A stretch of 39,700 nt of DNA, taken from positions 1 through 39,700 of the forward strand of contig CAZKMM010000006.1 in NCBI GenBank assembly GCA_964553915.1. The letters run 5' to 3'. The notes beneath the pieces are model-generated. The model was given only the letters and a program-made list of their open reading frames with translations, was not told the origin of the DNA and ran no database searches. Below, piece by piece: positions 32,394 through 39,696 of the stretch. This DNA comes from CAZKMM01 sp964553915. GTDB taxonomy: Bacteria > RBG-13-61-14 > DRUE01. The translations under genes were made by a program, and so were the position numbers. The first letter of the stretch is position 1; every line of letters begins with the position of its first letter.

Positions 32394-32767
32394 GCTCTCT
32401 GGAACCGCTCTTTTTTCTTCTTTTCTGTTCTTTTCTTGTTATTTTCAAATAGGGCGGTAGAAATTTTATCAGGAACTGGAGCCGGGTTTGAGGTGGGGTT
32501 TTGTAATCTGGCACAGGCTCCATTTCCCTGGTTCGGGCTGAGCTTGGAGACAAAGCCTGTAGTTCGCTCATCTGAGCGGGTAAAAATTATCTTCCGGTTT
32601 ATTTACTTGATGGGCTTTCCTGGGGCATTGTTTCTGGTATTTTCCATAAAAACCAGATTTTCCCCATCAGACCGAGAAAGAAAAGAACAAAAACAAATCT
32701 TCAGAGAAAAGCGAGCATAGTGTTGCAAATTTTCTAAGACCAGAATCGCGAGGAGGAATTCCTTTCC
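32394..32767. ncRNA. Non-coding stretch with several inverted repeats, possible structured RNA
   Basis: No convincing gene lies between the sigma factor and the UbiA gene. After a pyrimidine-rich tract (32411-32445) four dyads occur: TGGAGCC 32477-32483 with GGCTCCA 32516-32522; ACAGGCT 32513-32519 with AGCCTGT 32554-32560 (this shares GGCT with the first, so the two are mutually exclusive); CGCTCA 32565-32570 with TGAGCG 32573-32578; and TGATGGG 32608-32614 with CCCATCA 32663-32669, enclosing an inner hairpin TCTGGT 32633-32638 / ACCAGA 32652-32657. No known RNA family (tRNA, tmRNA, SRP RNA, RNase P RNA, cobalamin or TPP riboswitch) is recognised. Which strand is transcribed is unknown. Confidence 0.35.
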
Positions 32768-32797
32768 TTGACTTTTCTTGTCAATTGAAAGTATGAT
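32768..32797 (+). promoter_or_regulatory. Promoter of the UbiA gene overlapping a TTGAC dyad
   Basis: TTGACT (32768-32773), 18 bp, TATGAT (32792-32797), 21 nt before the ATG. The -35 box is one arm of the dyad TTGAC-N7-GTCAA (32768-32784), a possible repressor site. Confidence 0.5.
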
Positions 32798-32818
32798 TTT
32801 TTTTGACCTTGATAAGGA

Positions 32819-33712
32819 ATGAGAGAAGAAATTAAGAACTGGCTTAAATTTTTAGGCTGGGGAATTCGGCTGGATAGCGTAATTTTTTTTCTCGGCTACC
32901 CGCTTTTGGGAGCCTTATTCACCCTGCCGGATTTTTCTTTAGCTTCAATTTTAAAATTAGTGATATTTGGGATTTTAAATTTTCTTTTTTTAATTCAGGT
33001 ATTTATGTTTAATGATTGGGGAGATTTTCGGCTTAACCCCACCGAACCTGAGCAAAGGTCCCACCAGGCATTAAAATACCCGCATCTGGTAGGAGAAAAG
33101 GAGATTTTAATTTTTTGCCTGATTTTACTTATAATCAGTCTTTCTGGGGTTTTTTTTCTTTCCCTTCGTTCGGGAATGATGATGCTTTTGCTGGTGGTAA
33201 TAAGTATATTTTACTCGCATCCTCGTTTGGGTTTTAAAAAATTTCTTTTTTTACCAGAACTGGCTCACTTATTAGGTGGAGCAGGATATTTTCTGGCCGG
33301 ATGGGGAGTATTTGATAAATGGAATCTTACCGCCTGGTTTCTGGCAGGTTTTTGGGGAATGATTTTGATGGCAGGAAATTTTGCCAACCAGATAGACCAT
33401 TTTGAGCAGGAGTTGAAAATCGGGCTTCGCACCTCGGCAATTTATTTTGGGAAAAGACCGGTGCACAATTTTGCTCTCTGGATTTTTTTACTCTCCTCCT
33501 TTTATTTTCTGATTCCTGCCTTCCAGCTGGGAAATGAAATAATTATTTTAGCAGGGATTTACCTGGTGCTTGCCTGGCTGGTGGTAATTTTTCTGGCTCG
33601 CAAAGACCGGTTTTTGAAGAAAATTAAACTGCTCCGAAGAATTATTCGGGTGATTTATCTGTTTTTTAGCTTGCTCTTAATTTTTGCTCTGGTCTGGGAA
33701 AAAATCCGATGA
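32819..33712 (+). CDS. UbiA-family prenyltransferase
   Basis: This integral membrane enzyme of 297 residues has about eight or nine helices. The first polyprenyl-diphosphate motif is FNDWGDFRLN (NDxxDxxxN rather than NDxxDxxxD), and the second is QIDHFEQELKIGLRTSAIYFG, which parallels DxxxDxxxGxxT. UbiA enzymes attach prenyl chains to aromatic rings or lipids. Since the window holds mqnE and mqnC, this could be the futalosine-route prenyltransferase (MqnP-type), but heme O synthase-like and geranylgeranylglyceryl-phosphate synthase-like members cannot be excluded. AAGGA lies next to the ATG, too close for normal use. It overlaps rsmI by 4 bp. Confidence 0.75.
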   Translation: MREEIKNWLKFLGWGIRLDSVIFFLGYPLLGALFTLPDFSLASILKLVIFGILNFLFLIQVFMFNDWGDFRLNPTEPEQRSHQALKYPHLVGEKEILIFCLILLIISLSGVFFLSLRSGMMMLLLVVISIFYSHPRLGFKKFLFLPELAHLLGGAGYFLAGWGVFDKWNLTAWFLAGFWGMILMAGNFANQIDHFEQELKIGLRTSAIYFGKRPVHNFALWIFLLSSFYFLIPAFQLGNEIIILAGIYLVLAWLVVIFLARKDRFLKKIKLLRRIIRVIYLFFSLLLIFALVWEKIR

Positions 33713-34554
33713 AGGGCGGGCTTTATCTGGTTGCTACCCCGATTGGAAATCTGGAAGATATTACCCGGAGAGCCATCCGGATTCTTAAAGAGGCGGAGAT
33801 TATCCTTTGCGAAGACACCCGCCGGGTAAGAAAGCTTTTAGCTCATCTGGGCATCAAGGGAAAGAGGCTGGAGAGCTTTAATCAGCATAATCAGGAGCAA
33901 AAAATTCCCCGGGTGATGAAATGGCTGGAGCAGGGAAAGGTTGTGGCTCTCTGCTGTGATGCGGGCACTCCTGCCATTTCTGACCCAGGAGGAAGGCTGG
34001 TAGAGATGGCTCATCAAAAGAAAATAAAAATAGTGCCAGTTCCCGGAGCAAGTGCTCTTACCACTGCTCTTTCTGCCTCGGGCTTGCCCGCAGATAGATT
34101 TCTGTTTCTCGGATTTCTTCCCAGCAGAGCCGGGGAGAGGAAAAAACTCCTGGAGAAATACCAGGACTTTCCTGAAACCATTGTTTTATTTGAAGCTCCC
34201 CATCGGATAAAAAAGACCTTAAAAGATATAAAGGATATATTTGGCGAGCGAAAAATCTGTCTTTGTCGGGAGCTGACCAAAGTTTTTGAGGAAATTAAAC
34301 TGACTAAATTAAGTAATTTGATTGAGGAGTTAGAAGAAATTACTCCACAGGGTGAATATACCCTGGTGATAGAGGGAGCTGGGGCTGAGAAAAAAACTCC
34401 GGCGCAGGAGGAAATTAAAAAGATAATTCAAAAACGGCTTCTTTCTGGTGAGAGGCTCAAGGACATTGCTCAAAGCCTGGCAGAAGAATTCTCTCTTTCT
34501 AAAAATCTGGTTTACCAGCTCGGGCTGGAAGTCAAGAAAGAAACCAGAGGTTAA
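33709..34554 (+). CDS. rsmI: 16S rRNA (cytidine1402-2'-O)-methyltransferase RsmI
   Basis: RsmI belongs to the tetrapyrrole-methylase fold and methylates the ribose of C1402 in 16S rRNA. The N-terminal GGLYLVATPIGNLEDITRRAI, CEDTRRVRKLLAHLGI, DAGTPAISDPG, VVPVPGASALTTALSASGLP and FLGFLPSRAGERKKLL motifs are classical. Length of 281 aa is normal. The ATG overlaps the UbiA stop as ATGA. The stop codon shares the TTAA palindrome with the stop of the convergent URO-D family gene. Confidence 0.95.
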   Translation: MKGGLYLVATPIGNLEDITRRAIRILKEAEIILCEDTRRVRKLLAHLGIKGKRLESFNQHNQEQKIPRVMKWLEQGKVVALCCDAGTPAISDPGGRLVEMAHQKKIKIVPVPGASALTTALSASGLPADRFLFLGFLPSRAGERKKLLEKYQDFPETIVLFEAPHRIKKTLKDIKDIFGERKICLCRELTKVFEEIKLTKLSNLIEELEEITPQGEYTLVIEGAGAEKKTPAQEEIKKIIQKRLLSGERLKDIAQSLAEEFSLSKNLVYQLGLEVKKETRG

Positions 34555-35399
34555 TTGCTGGTTTTAAGCGGGTATTTTCCGTATTTTCTTGCGGAGCGAA
34601 CCAGGGCAAGATAGTTTTCTGGCTTACAACCCGGATGAATGGAATTGGAAGAAGAAAGTATATATCCGCCATTTGTCCCTGCTTTCTTGATGGTTTCGCC
34701 TACCTCCATCTCCACCTGCTCCGGGGTGCCGAAGACCAAAAGATATGCACAATCAATATTTCCCAGAAGACAGAGTTTATCTCCGAAGTTTTCTTTGGTC
34801 TGAGCAATATCCATACACTGAGGCTGGATGGGATGAATTCCATCAAACCCAGCCTGAATTAAAGAAGGAATTAGCGGGGTGATATTTCCATCAGAATGTT
34901 TAACCACCTTTCCTCCCAGCTTATGCACCTTCTGGCAGATTTCATAATGATAGGGAAGGATGAACTCATCATAATGCGCTGGATTCATCATTGGTCCGGG
35001 ATTATGGGCAAGGTCTCCTTCCAGAATAATGAAATCCGCTCCTTTTTGCAGGGCGATTTCTATTAGTGCTAAACAGTATTCTGTGGAGATTTTTGCCAGC
35101 TCCTTTACAAAATTTGGGTTAAGGATATAATTCATCAGCAATTTTTCCAGCGAGCCCAATAAAAGCCAGCTTACTTTAAAAGAGCAGGGCATATGATAGG
35201 TAATGGCTTTGTCCGGAAAAGTGGAGCGGAGAATTTCCAGCATCAAGAAGTCCTCGGGCACAGGCGAGCGNNNNNNNNNNNNNNNNNNNNNNNNNNNNNN
35301 NNNNNNNNNNNNNNNNNNNNNNNNNNNNNNNNNNNNNNNNNNNNNNNNNNNNNNNNNNNNNNNNNNNNNNGCGGTTAGAATTCTTTCCCTGCCGGTCAT
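34551..35399 (-). CDS. Uroporphyrinogen decarboxylase-family (MtaA/CmuA-type) protein, interrupted by an assembly gap
   Basis: The C-terminal 239 residues match URO-D-fold methyltransferases that act on corrinoid proteins: DFIILEGDLAHNPGPMMNPAHYDEFILPY, VVKHSDGNITPLIPSLIQAGFDGIHPIQP, LCLLGNIDC and GGYILSSSNSIHPGCKPENY. The N-terminal start MTGRERILT (35399 to about 35373) is a typical beginning of this family. Between them are 100 Ns of unknown true length. Family members usually have about 330-380 residues, so the real gap is probably longer than 100 nt; the reading frame across it is not meaningful. It is likely to be methyl-transfer, not heme synthesis. Confidence 0.75.
   Translation of the reverse strand: MTGRERILTXXXXXXXXXXXXXXXXXXXXXXXXXXXXXXXXXXRSPVPEDFLMLEILRSTFPDKAITYHMPCSFKVSWLLLGSLEKLLMNYILNPNFVKELAKISTEYCLALIEIALQKGADFIILEGDLAHNPGPMMNPAHYDEFILPYHYEICQKVHKLGGKVVKHSDGNITPLIPSLIQAGFDGIHPIQPQCMDIAQTKENFGDKLCLLGNIDCAYLLVFGTPEQVEMEVGETIKKAGTNGGYILSSSNSIHPGCKPENYLALVRSARKYGKYPLKTSN
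35271..35370. other. Assembly gap (100 Ns)
   Basis: A run of exactly 100 N, the conventional placeholder for a scaffold gap of unknown size, lies inside the URO-D family gene. Order and distance across it are inferred by the assembler. Confidence 0.99.
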
Positions 35400-35487
35400 T
35401 TTCCAATTTTTTATCATTTTTGTTTTGGTTTGTAAATTGAGAGGGGGCAGGACTTTTTTGCTAATTATTTTTATATTTGATAGTTTT

Positions 35488-35985
35488 ATGGTTAAAATGC
35501 AGAGCAGGGAAAGGAGAGATTTATCAGAATGGCAAGGTCGGGTAATTTTCCGTCCGGTTCTGAAATCAGACCTGAACGAGATTTTAAAAATAGAAAAACA
35601 GAGTTTTCCTACTCCCTGGAGCCGGGAAATGTTTTCAAAGGAGCTTGAGCTGGGATTTTCTTATCATCGTCTGCTGGAGCTGAAAGGGGAGGGGAAAATT
35701 CTGGCGTACATTTTCTGCTGGCTGGGAAAAGATGAGGCTAGTATTTTAAGTCTGGCAGTGGCACCGGAGTGGAGAAGAAAGGGGCTGGGAAGTTATCTTT
35801 TAAGTAAGGTGCTTGCAGAGCTGAAAAAGTCAGGGATTAACTGGGTCTGGCTGGAAGTTCGCCCGAGCAATCTGCCGGCTCAGGCACTTTATACAAAATT
35901 TGGCTTCAAAGAAGCAGGAGTTAGACCTTTATATTATCGGGACACTGGAGAAGATGCTCTGGTAATGAAAAAGGAGCTGGGCTGA
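35488..35985 (+). CDS. rimI: Ribosomal-protein-alanine N-acetyltransferase (RimI-type GNAT)
   Basis: This GNAT acetyltransferase of about 165 residues shows IFRPVLKSDLNEILKIEKQSFPTPWSREMF, the acetyl-CoA motif AVAPEWRRKGLGSYLL, and WLEVRPSNLPAQALYTKFGFKEAGVRPLYYRDTGEDALVM, all characteristic of RimI. RimI acetylates the N-terminus of ribosomal protein S18 in E. coli, and homologues have broader targets. Start is uncertain: ATG 35488 or ATG 35497, neither with a Shine-Dalgarno; the first 18 residues are not conserved in RimI. The stop overlaps the pyrK ATG (TGATG). Confidence 0.88.
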   Translation: MVKMQSRERRDLSEWQGRVIFRPVLKSDLNEILKIEKQSFPTPWSREMFSKELELGFSYHRLLELKGEGKILAYIFCWLGKDEASILSLAVAPEWRRKGLGSYLLSKVLAELKKSGINWVWLEVRPSNLPAQALYTKFGFKEAGVRPLYYRDTGEDALVMKKELG

Positions 35986-36767
35986 TGCCAGAGGTTCTTA
36001 AAGGAATGGTTATCTCCAATAAGCAGGTGGCAAAAAATATTTATCTTTTGACGCTCGGGCTGGGAAAAAAGGTAAACCCCAAGCCCGGACAGTTTTTTAT
36101 GCTCAAAGTCAGCCAGGAGCTGAATCCGCTTCTTCCCCGTCCTTTTAGCTGGTTTGAGATTTCTGATTCTGGCAGGGAGGTAAAATTTTTATATCAAATT
36201 GTTGGTAGAGGCACGGAGATTTTAAGCCAGAAAAAAAGGGGAGAACCAATCTCTCTGCTCGGACCTTTGGGAAAAGGGTTTAATTTAAAACCTGCAAGGG
36301 GAAAAGTTTATTTAATTGCTGGTGGAGTTGGGATTGCCGGGCTCTGGGCACTGGCAAAGAAGTTAAAAGAAGATAAAAAGCTGGAGCTGGAAATTTTCTG
36401 GGGGGCAAAAAATAGGAGCTGTTTTTTCCTGCTTCCTTCAAAGAGCATCAAACCAGTTTATGCCAGTGAGGATGGAAGTAAGGGCAAAAAGGGTCTGGTC
36501 AGCGAGCTTTTTCAAAGGAGGCTGGAAGGCGGAGAAAGTCCGGATTTCTTTTATGCCTGCGGACCCCGGGGAATGTTAATTGCACTTGGTCTGCTCGCTA
36601 AAAAATATAATTTAAAAGGCGAGGTTCTTTATGAGGAGCGGATGGCTTGCGGGCTTGGTGCCTGTATGGGCTGTGCGGTTCCCAGCTCCAAAGGAGGATA
36701 CTTAAGAGTCTGCCAGGATGGACCAGTATTTAACTGGGAAGAGATAGACTGGGAGAGAGTTAAATGA
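35985..36767 (+). CDS. pyrK: Dihydroorotate dehydrogenase electron-transfer subunit PyrK
   Basis: PyrK is the FAD and [2Fe-2S] subunit that lets class 1B dihydroorotate dehydrogenase use NAD+. The flavin-binding RPFSWFEIS (52-60), the NAD-binding LIAGGVGIAGLWALA (110-124), the ACGPRGM motif, and four cluster cysteines C222, C227, C230 and C243 (ACGLGACMGC...RVC) are intact. Length of 260 aa is typical. It overlaps pyrD by 4 bp (ATGA), as in many Firmicutes and anaerobes. This argues that electrons from pyrimidine synthesis go to NAD+. Confidence 0.95.
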   Translation: MPEVLKGMVISNKQVAKNIYLLTLGLGKKVNPKPGQFFMLKVSQELNPLLPRPFSWFEISDSGREVKFLYQIVGRGTEILSQKKRGEPISLLGPLGKGFNLKPARGKVYLIAGGVGIAGLWALAKKLKEDKKLELEIFWGAKNRSCFFLLPSKSIKPVYASEDGSKGKKGLVSELFQRRLEGGESPDFFYACGPRGMLIALGLLAKKYNLKGEVLYEERMACGLGACMGCAVPSSKGGYLRVCQDGPVFNWEEIDWERVK

Positions 36768-37687
36768 TGGACTTAAAAACCCGGATTGGCTCCCTGACCC
36801 TGAAAAATCCCCTCATTCTTGCCAGTGGCACCTGCGGGTATGGTGATGCTTATAAGGATTTTTATTCTCCCAGAGAATTGGGCGCAGTGGTCACCAAAGG
36901 AATTTCTTTAAAGCCCCGAGAAGGCAATCCCCCTCCCCGGCTCCGGGAGGTAGAATGCGGGTTAATAAATTCGGTGGGTCTGGAGAATATGGGTCTGGAA
37001 AGGTTCATTAAAGAGAAACTGCCCGAGCTAAGAAAATTAGGAGCAGAGGTTGTGGTAAATATTTTTGGCGAGCGGGAAAGAGAATATTACCAGATTGCAG
37101 AGAGATTAAGTGAGGAGCAGGGGATTTGTGCTCTGGAGTTAAATCTCTCCTGCCCGAATGTCAAAAAAGGTGGCTTGGAATTTGGAAAAGACCCAAAAAC
37201 CATAGAAAAGATTACCAGAGAGGTAAAAAAGAGAAGCAATTTGCCGGTATGGGTGAAGCTGAGCTTAAGTCGGGCAGAGCCTTCTCCTTTAGCCCGAGCT
37301 GGAGAAGAAGCAGGAGCAGATGCTCTGGTGATTACCAATACCTTAAAAGCAATGGCAGTTGACCTGGAGAAGAAAAAGCCGGCTCTTCCTGCTATCACCG
37401 GAGGACTGAGCGGTCCGGCAATCAAGCCAGTGGCACTGGCAGGGGTCTGGGAAGTGGTTCAGGCGGTAAATATTCCGGTAATTGCCTGCGGAGGAATTTT
37501 TTCTGCAAGAGATGCTTTAGAGTTTCTCCTGCTTGGTGCCCGGGGCGTGCAGATGGGAACCGCGGTTTTAGTTGACCCTCTGGCACCGATTAAGGCTCTG
37601 AAAGAAATCAAGCGTTATTTCAGGGAGCAGGGGATTTCTTCTTTAAAAGACTGGGTGGGAAAGATTGATTTAAATGAGCAGGTCTGA
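36764..37687 (+). CDS. pyrD: Dihydroorotate dehydrogenase, catalytic subunit (class 1B)
   Basis: PyrD oxidises dihydroorotate to orotate with FMN. Diagnostic features are LASGTCGYG, GLINSVGLENMGL, the catalytic cysteine C130 in LNLSCPNVKKGG (class 1 uses cysteine), the TNTLKAMAVDLE loop, GGLSGPAIKPVAL, and IPVIACGGIFSARDALEFLLLGARGVQMGTA. Its 307 residues and pairing with pyrK identify class 1B. The last 14 bp overlap the start of the next gene. Confidence 0.95.
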   Translation: MMDLKTRIGSLTLKNPLILASGTCGYGDAYKDFYSPRELGAVVTKGISLKPREGNPPPRLREVECGLINSVGLENMGLERFIKEKLPELRKLGAEVVVNIFGEREREYYQIAERLSEEQGICALELNLSCPNVKKGGLEFGKDPKTIEKITREVKKRSNLPVWVKLSLSRAEPSPLARAGEEAGADALVITNTLKAMAVDLEKKKPALPAITGGLSGPAIKPVALAGVWEVVQAVNIPVIACGGIFSARDALEFLLLGARGVQMGTAVLVDPLAPIKALKEIKRYFREQGISSLKDWVGKIDLNEQV

Positions 37688-39236
37688 AGATTTTTTCAGA
37701 AAAAGAGAGCTTTTTTTTGCTGGAGCGATTAGCCTTTTGGTTTTGATTTATTTTCTTTACTGGTTTTTTAAATTATATCCCACTTTAATTAATGATGAAT
37801 ATTCTGCTCTGGAATATATCTATCGGGTGGTTAAATCCGGTTCGGTTTATCCCACTCCGCATCGGTTTTATAAGCCTTATTCTTTGATGCTGGGTTTTCT
37901 CGCTTTTGCCGGAGGTCCTTTTGCCTACCAGCTGATAGCAATTTTATTCTCTGTGGGAGTGGTATTTGCTTTTTTTCTTCTGGCAAGGGTTCGCTTAAAA
38001 TTCTGCTGGGCGCTCATTTCCTGCCTGATGGTAGGATTTGCCTCGGACCAGTTCTCCAACGCTCTCCGGGGAATCACAGTGATTCCTGCAGGATTTTTCT
38101 TTCTTCTTGCGCTTTATTATGGGTTTCAGGTTGCCGAGGAAAGAAGGGGATGGGGAAAGTATTGCCTTTTTGGATTTCTCGGGGGGCTGGCTCGTCCGGA
38201 GTTATGGCTTTTAGCGATTCCTTTGTTCTTCTGGCTTTTTCCTAGAAAAAAGAGCGAAATTCTCCGCTGGATATGTGCAGAGATGGTTTTTGTTTTTTCA
38301 GTTTTGCTCTGGTCTGGTAAAGATTTATATTTAAATCATAATTTTTTCCATAGTTTTCAGGTTACCCGTTATGATAGAATCATCGGTGCTGGAGCTTATA
38401 TTGGTGCCTTAAAAGCTTTATATTTCTTCAAACTTTTTCTTTCCCGAAAATTTAGCTTGCTGATTCTCCTGATTTCTATTTTAGGATTTTTTGCTTATGC
38501 CTATGAGGAGAGAAAGAGAATCTGGAAAAATCCTCTGATAATTTTAACTGTGCTTTTATTTTTGTTTTTATATTTTTCCATTGTGGGCGGTATATACCCT
38601 CAGATGCGCTTTTATTATTTGCTTGGTTTATGTTTAACCTTTTATCCGGTTTATTTATTTCACCGGCTCTGGGAGCTTTCCAGAACCAGATGGAGCCAGC
38701 AGGGAGTGATAATTTTATTTTTACTTTTTGCTGGGGGATATTTTTTCTGGTCTGCCCGGCAGATTTATCGGCTGGAATACTCATTTTTAAAACGGGAATC
38801 CAGGCTTCAGCGTCAGGCGATAAAGCTGGCAGAGTTTTTTCGGGATAAAATTCAGGGAGAGAGACAGAGAATTTTAATTCCCGACCGAAGAGATGACCAG
38901 CTTTCCTGGCTTCTCCGAGACCTGCCCTTGCAGGATTATGTTCATTTTCGTGAGACCCATTATTGTGAACGGTTCTGGAGGTATGTTTATTCCGGGCAGG
39001 TAGATTCAGATTTTCAGAAACAATTTTTTCAGAGTTGTGGCAAGAAGCGAGATTTTCTTGACTTCCAGCCCGACTGGATTGTCTGGCTGGATAATGATTT
39101 TCAGGTTCCCGGGGTTCAGGAAATGTATAAGTGGTTCGGTTTTCTTGACCGAACTGTTATAAAAAAGCATTTAATTGAGCTGGTAGCAAAGATTGGGGAG
39201 TATCGGATTTTTCAGGTAAGAAGAGTCAATCAATAA
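37674..39236 (+). CDS. GT-C membrane glycosyltransferase-like protein (GT39/ArnT-like)
   Basis: This 520-residue polytopic protein has an N-terminal helix (about 14-35) followed by a loop with D41-E42 (TLINDEYSALEYI), the acidic pair typical of GT-C glycosyltransferases that use polyprenyl-phosphate sugars. About 10-11 helices occupy residues 14 to 362, and the last 150 residues are soluble, with aromatic-rich text (QPDWIVWLDNDFQVPG). Such enzymes mannosylate proteins or modify lipid A; the acceptor here is unknown. The start overlaps pyrD by 14 bp, so it rides on the pyr transcript. The stop overlaps the convergent B2-type gene by 11 bp. Confidence 0.72.
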   Translation: MSRSEDFFRKRELFFAGAISLLVLIYFLYWFFKLYPTLINDEYSALEYIYRVVKSGSVYPTPHRFYKPYSLMLGFLAFAGGPFAYQLIAILFSVGVVFAFFLLARVRLKFCWALISCLMVGFASDQFSNALRGITVIPAGFFFLLALYYGFQVAEERRGWGKYCLFGFLGGLARPELWLLAIPLFFWLFPRKKSEILRWICAEMVFVFSVLLWSGKDLYLNHNFFHSFQVTRYDRIIGAGAYIGALKALYFFKLFLSRKFSLLILLISILGFFAYAYEERKRIWKNPLIILTVLLFLFLYFSIVGGIYPQMRFYYLLGLCLTFYPVYLFHRLWELSRTRWSQQGVIILFLLFAGGYFFWSARQIYRLEYSFLKRESRLQRQAIKLAEFFRDKIQGERQRILIPDRRDDQLSWLLRDLPLQDYVHFRETHYCERFWRYVYSGQVDSDFQKQFFQSCGKKRDFLDFQPDWIVWLDNDFQVPGVQEMYKWFGFLDRTVIKKHLIELVAKIGEYRIFQVRRVNQ

Positions 39237-39696
39237 TTTTCAGAAGATTTTTCTCCGGAGCTTTTTTTCTATCTTCAGGGTAGCAGTAAATTACCTTCCA
39301 TCCCGGCTCCTCCTCAGGAAGAAGGTATTGATTATTTAAGGTAAGCCAGCAGTGTCCTTTAAGCTGGTCATTTTCTTTTTTTACTCCCAGATAGAACTTT
39401 ACCGGCAGAGCTTGGGCATTTAAATATCGGTAAAGCACCAAAGAGCGTTTCAAACAGCTGGGCTTAAGAATCCAGAAATTTCTCTCCAGCCAGAAGCTGG
39501 TAAAATCCACCAGTTTTCTGGGAGGGAGGTTTATGTGTTTTGGCGGAAATTTTTCCAGTGCCCAGAAAATTTTGGGAAGAGAAAAAAACCTGAGCAGAAA
39601 GGAAACTAAAATTAACCAGAAACCAATCCTCAAAAAAATAATCAATCCTGAAGGAGATTGGACAAAGGAAAAAAAATTCTTAACTCTTTTAATCAT
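39226..39696 (-). CDS. Transglutaminase-fold 'lasso peptide biosynthesis B2'-type protein
   Basis: The protein has an N-terminal hydrophobic segment (about 15-38), then a domain matching the Transglut_core3 family used as the leader peptidase (B2/McjB C-terminal) of lasso peptide clusters. The pattern C81-L-K-R-S-L-V-L-Y-R-Y-L (normally CLxRALaLyrLL), then LPVKFYLGVKK, and H115-C-W-L (normally HAWV) are clear; the third catalytic residue is not evident (NNQYLL follows where DG is common). No lasso precursor or cyclase is in view, but the window ends four bases after the start codon. It may be a maturase of another peptide or an orphan family member. Confidence 0.75.
   Translation of the reverse strand: MIKRVKNFFSFVQSPSGLIIFLRIGFWLILVSFLLRFFSLPKIFWALEKFPPKHINLPPRKLVDFTSFWLERNFWILKPSCLKRSLVLYRYLNAQALPVKFYLGVKKENDQLKGHCWLTLNNQYLLPEEEPGWKVIYCYPEDRKKAPEKNLLKIID

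Noticed and set aside
32370..32445. Possible intrinsic terminator of the sigma gene (GAGCTT ... AAGCTC followed by a pyrimidine tract)
   Set aside because: The 11-nt loop, weak stem inside the coding end and 13 nt before the T-rich run make it unconvincing.
32500..32580. Possible tRNA suggested by GTTCGGGC and neighbouring stems
   Set aside because: No acceptor stem, anticodon arm or GTTCRANNC T-loop can be aligned together.
32436..32720. 94-codon open frame after the sigma factor
   Set aside because: TTG start without Shine-Dalgarno, no domain, and it covers the inverted-repeat region; non-coding is more likely.
35203..35487. Open frame running through the Ns into rimI
   Set aside because: It exists only because N codons are not stops; RimI starts at or after 35488.
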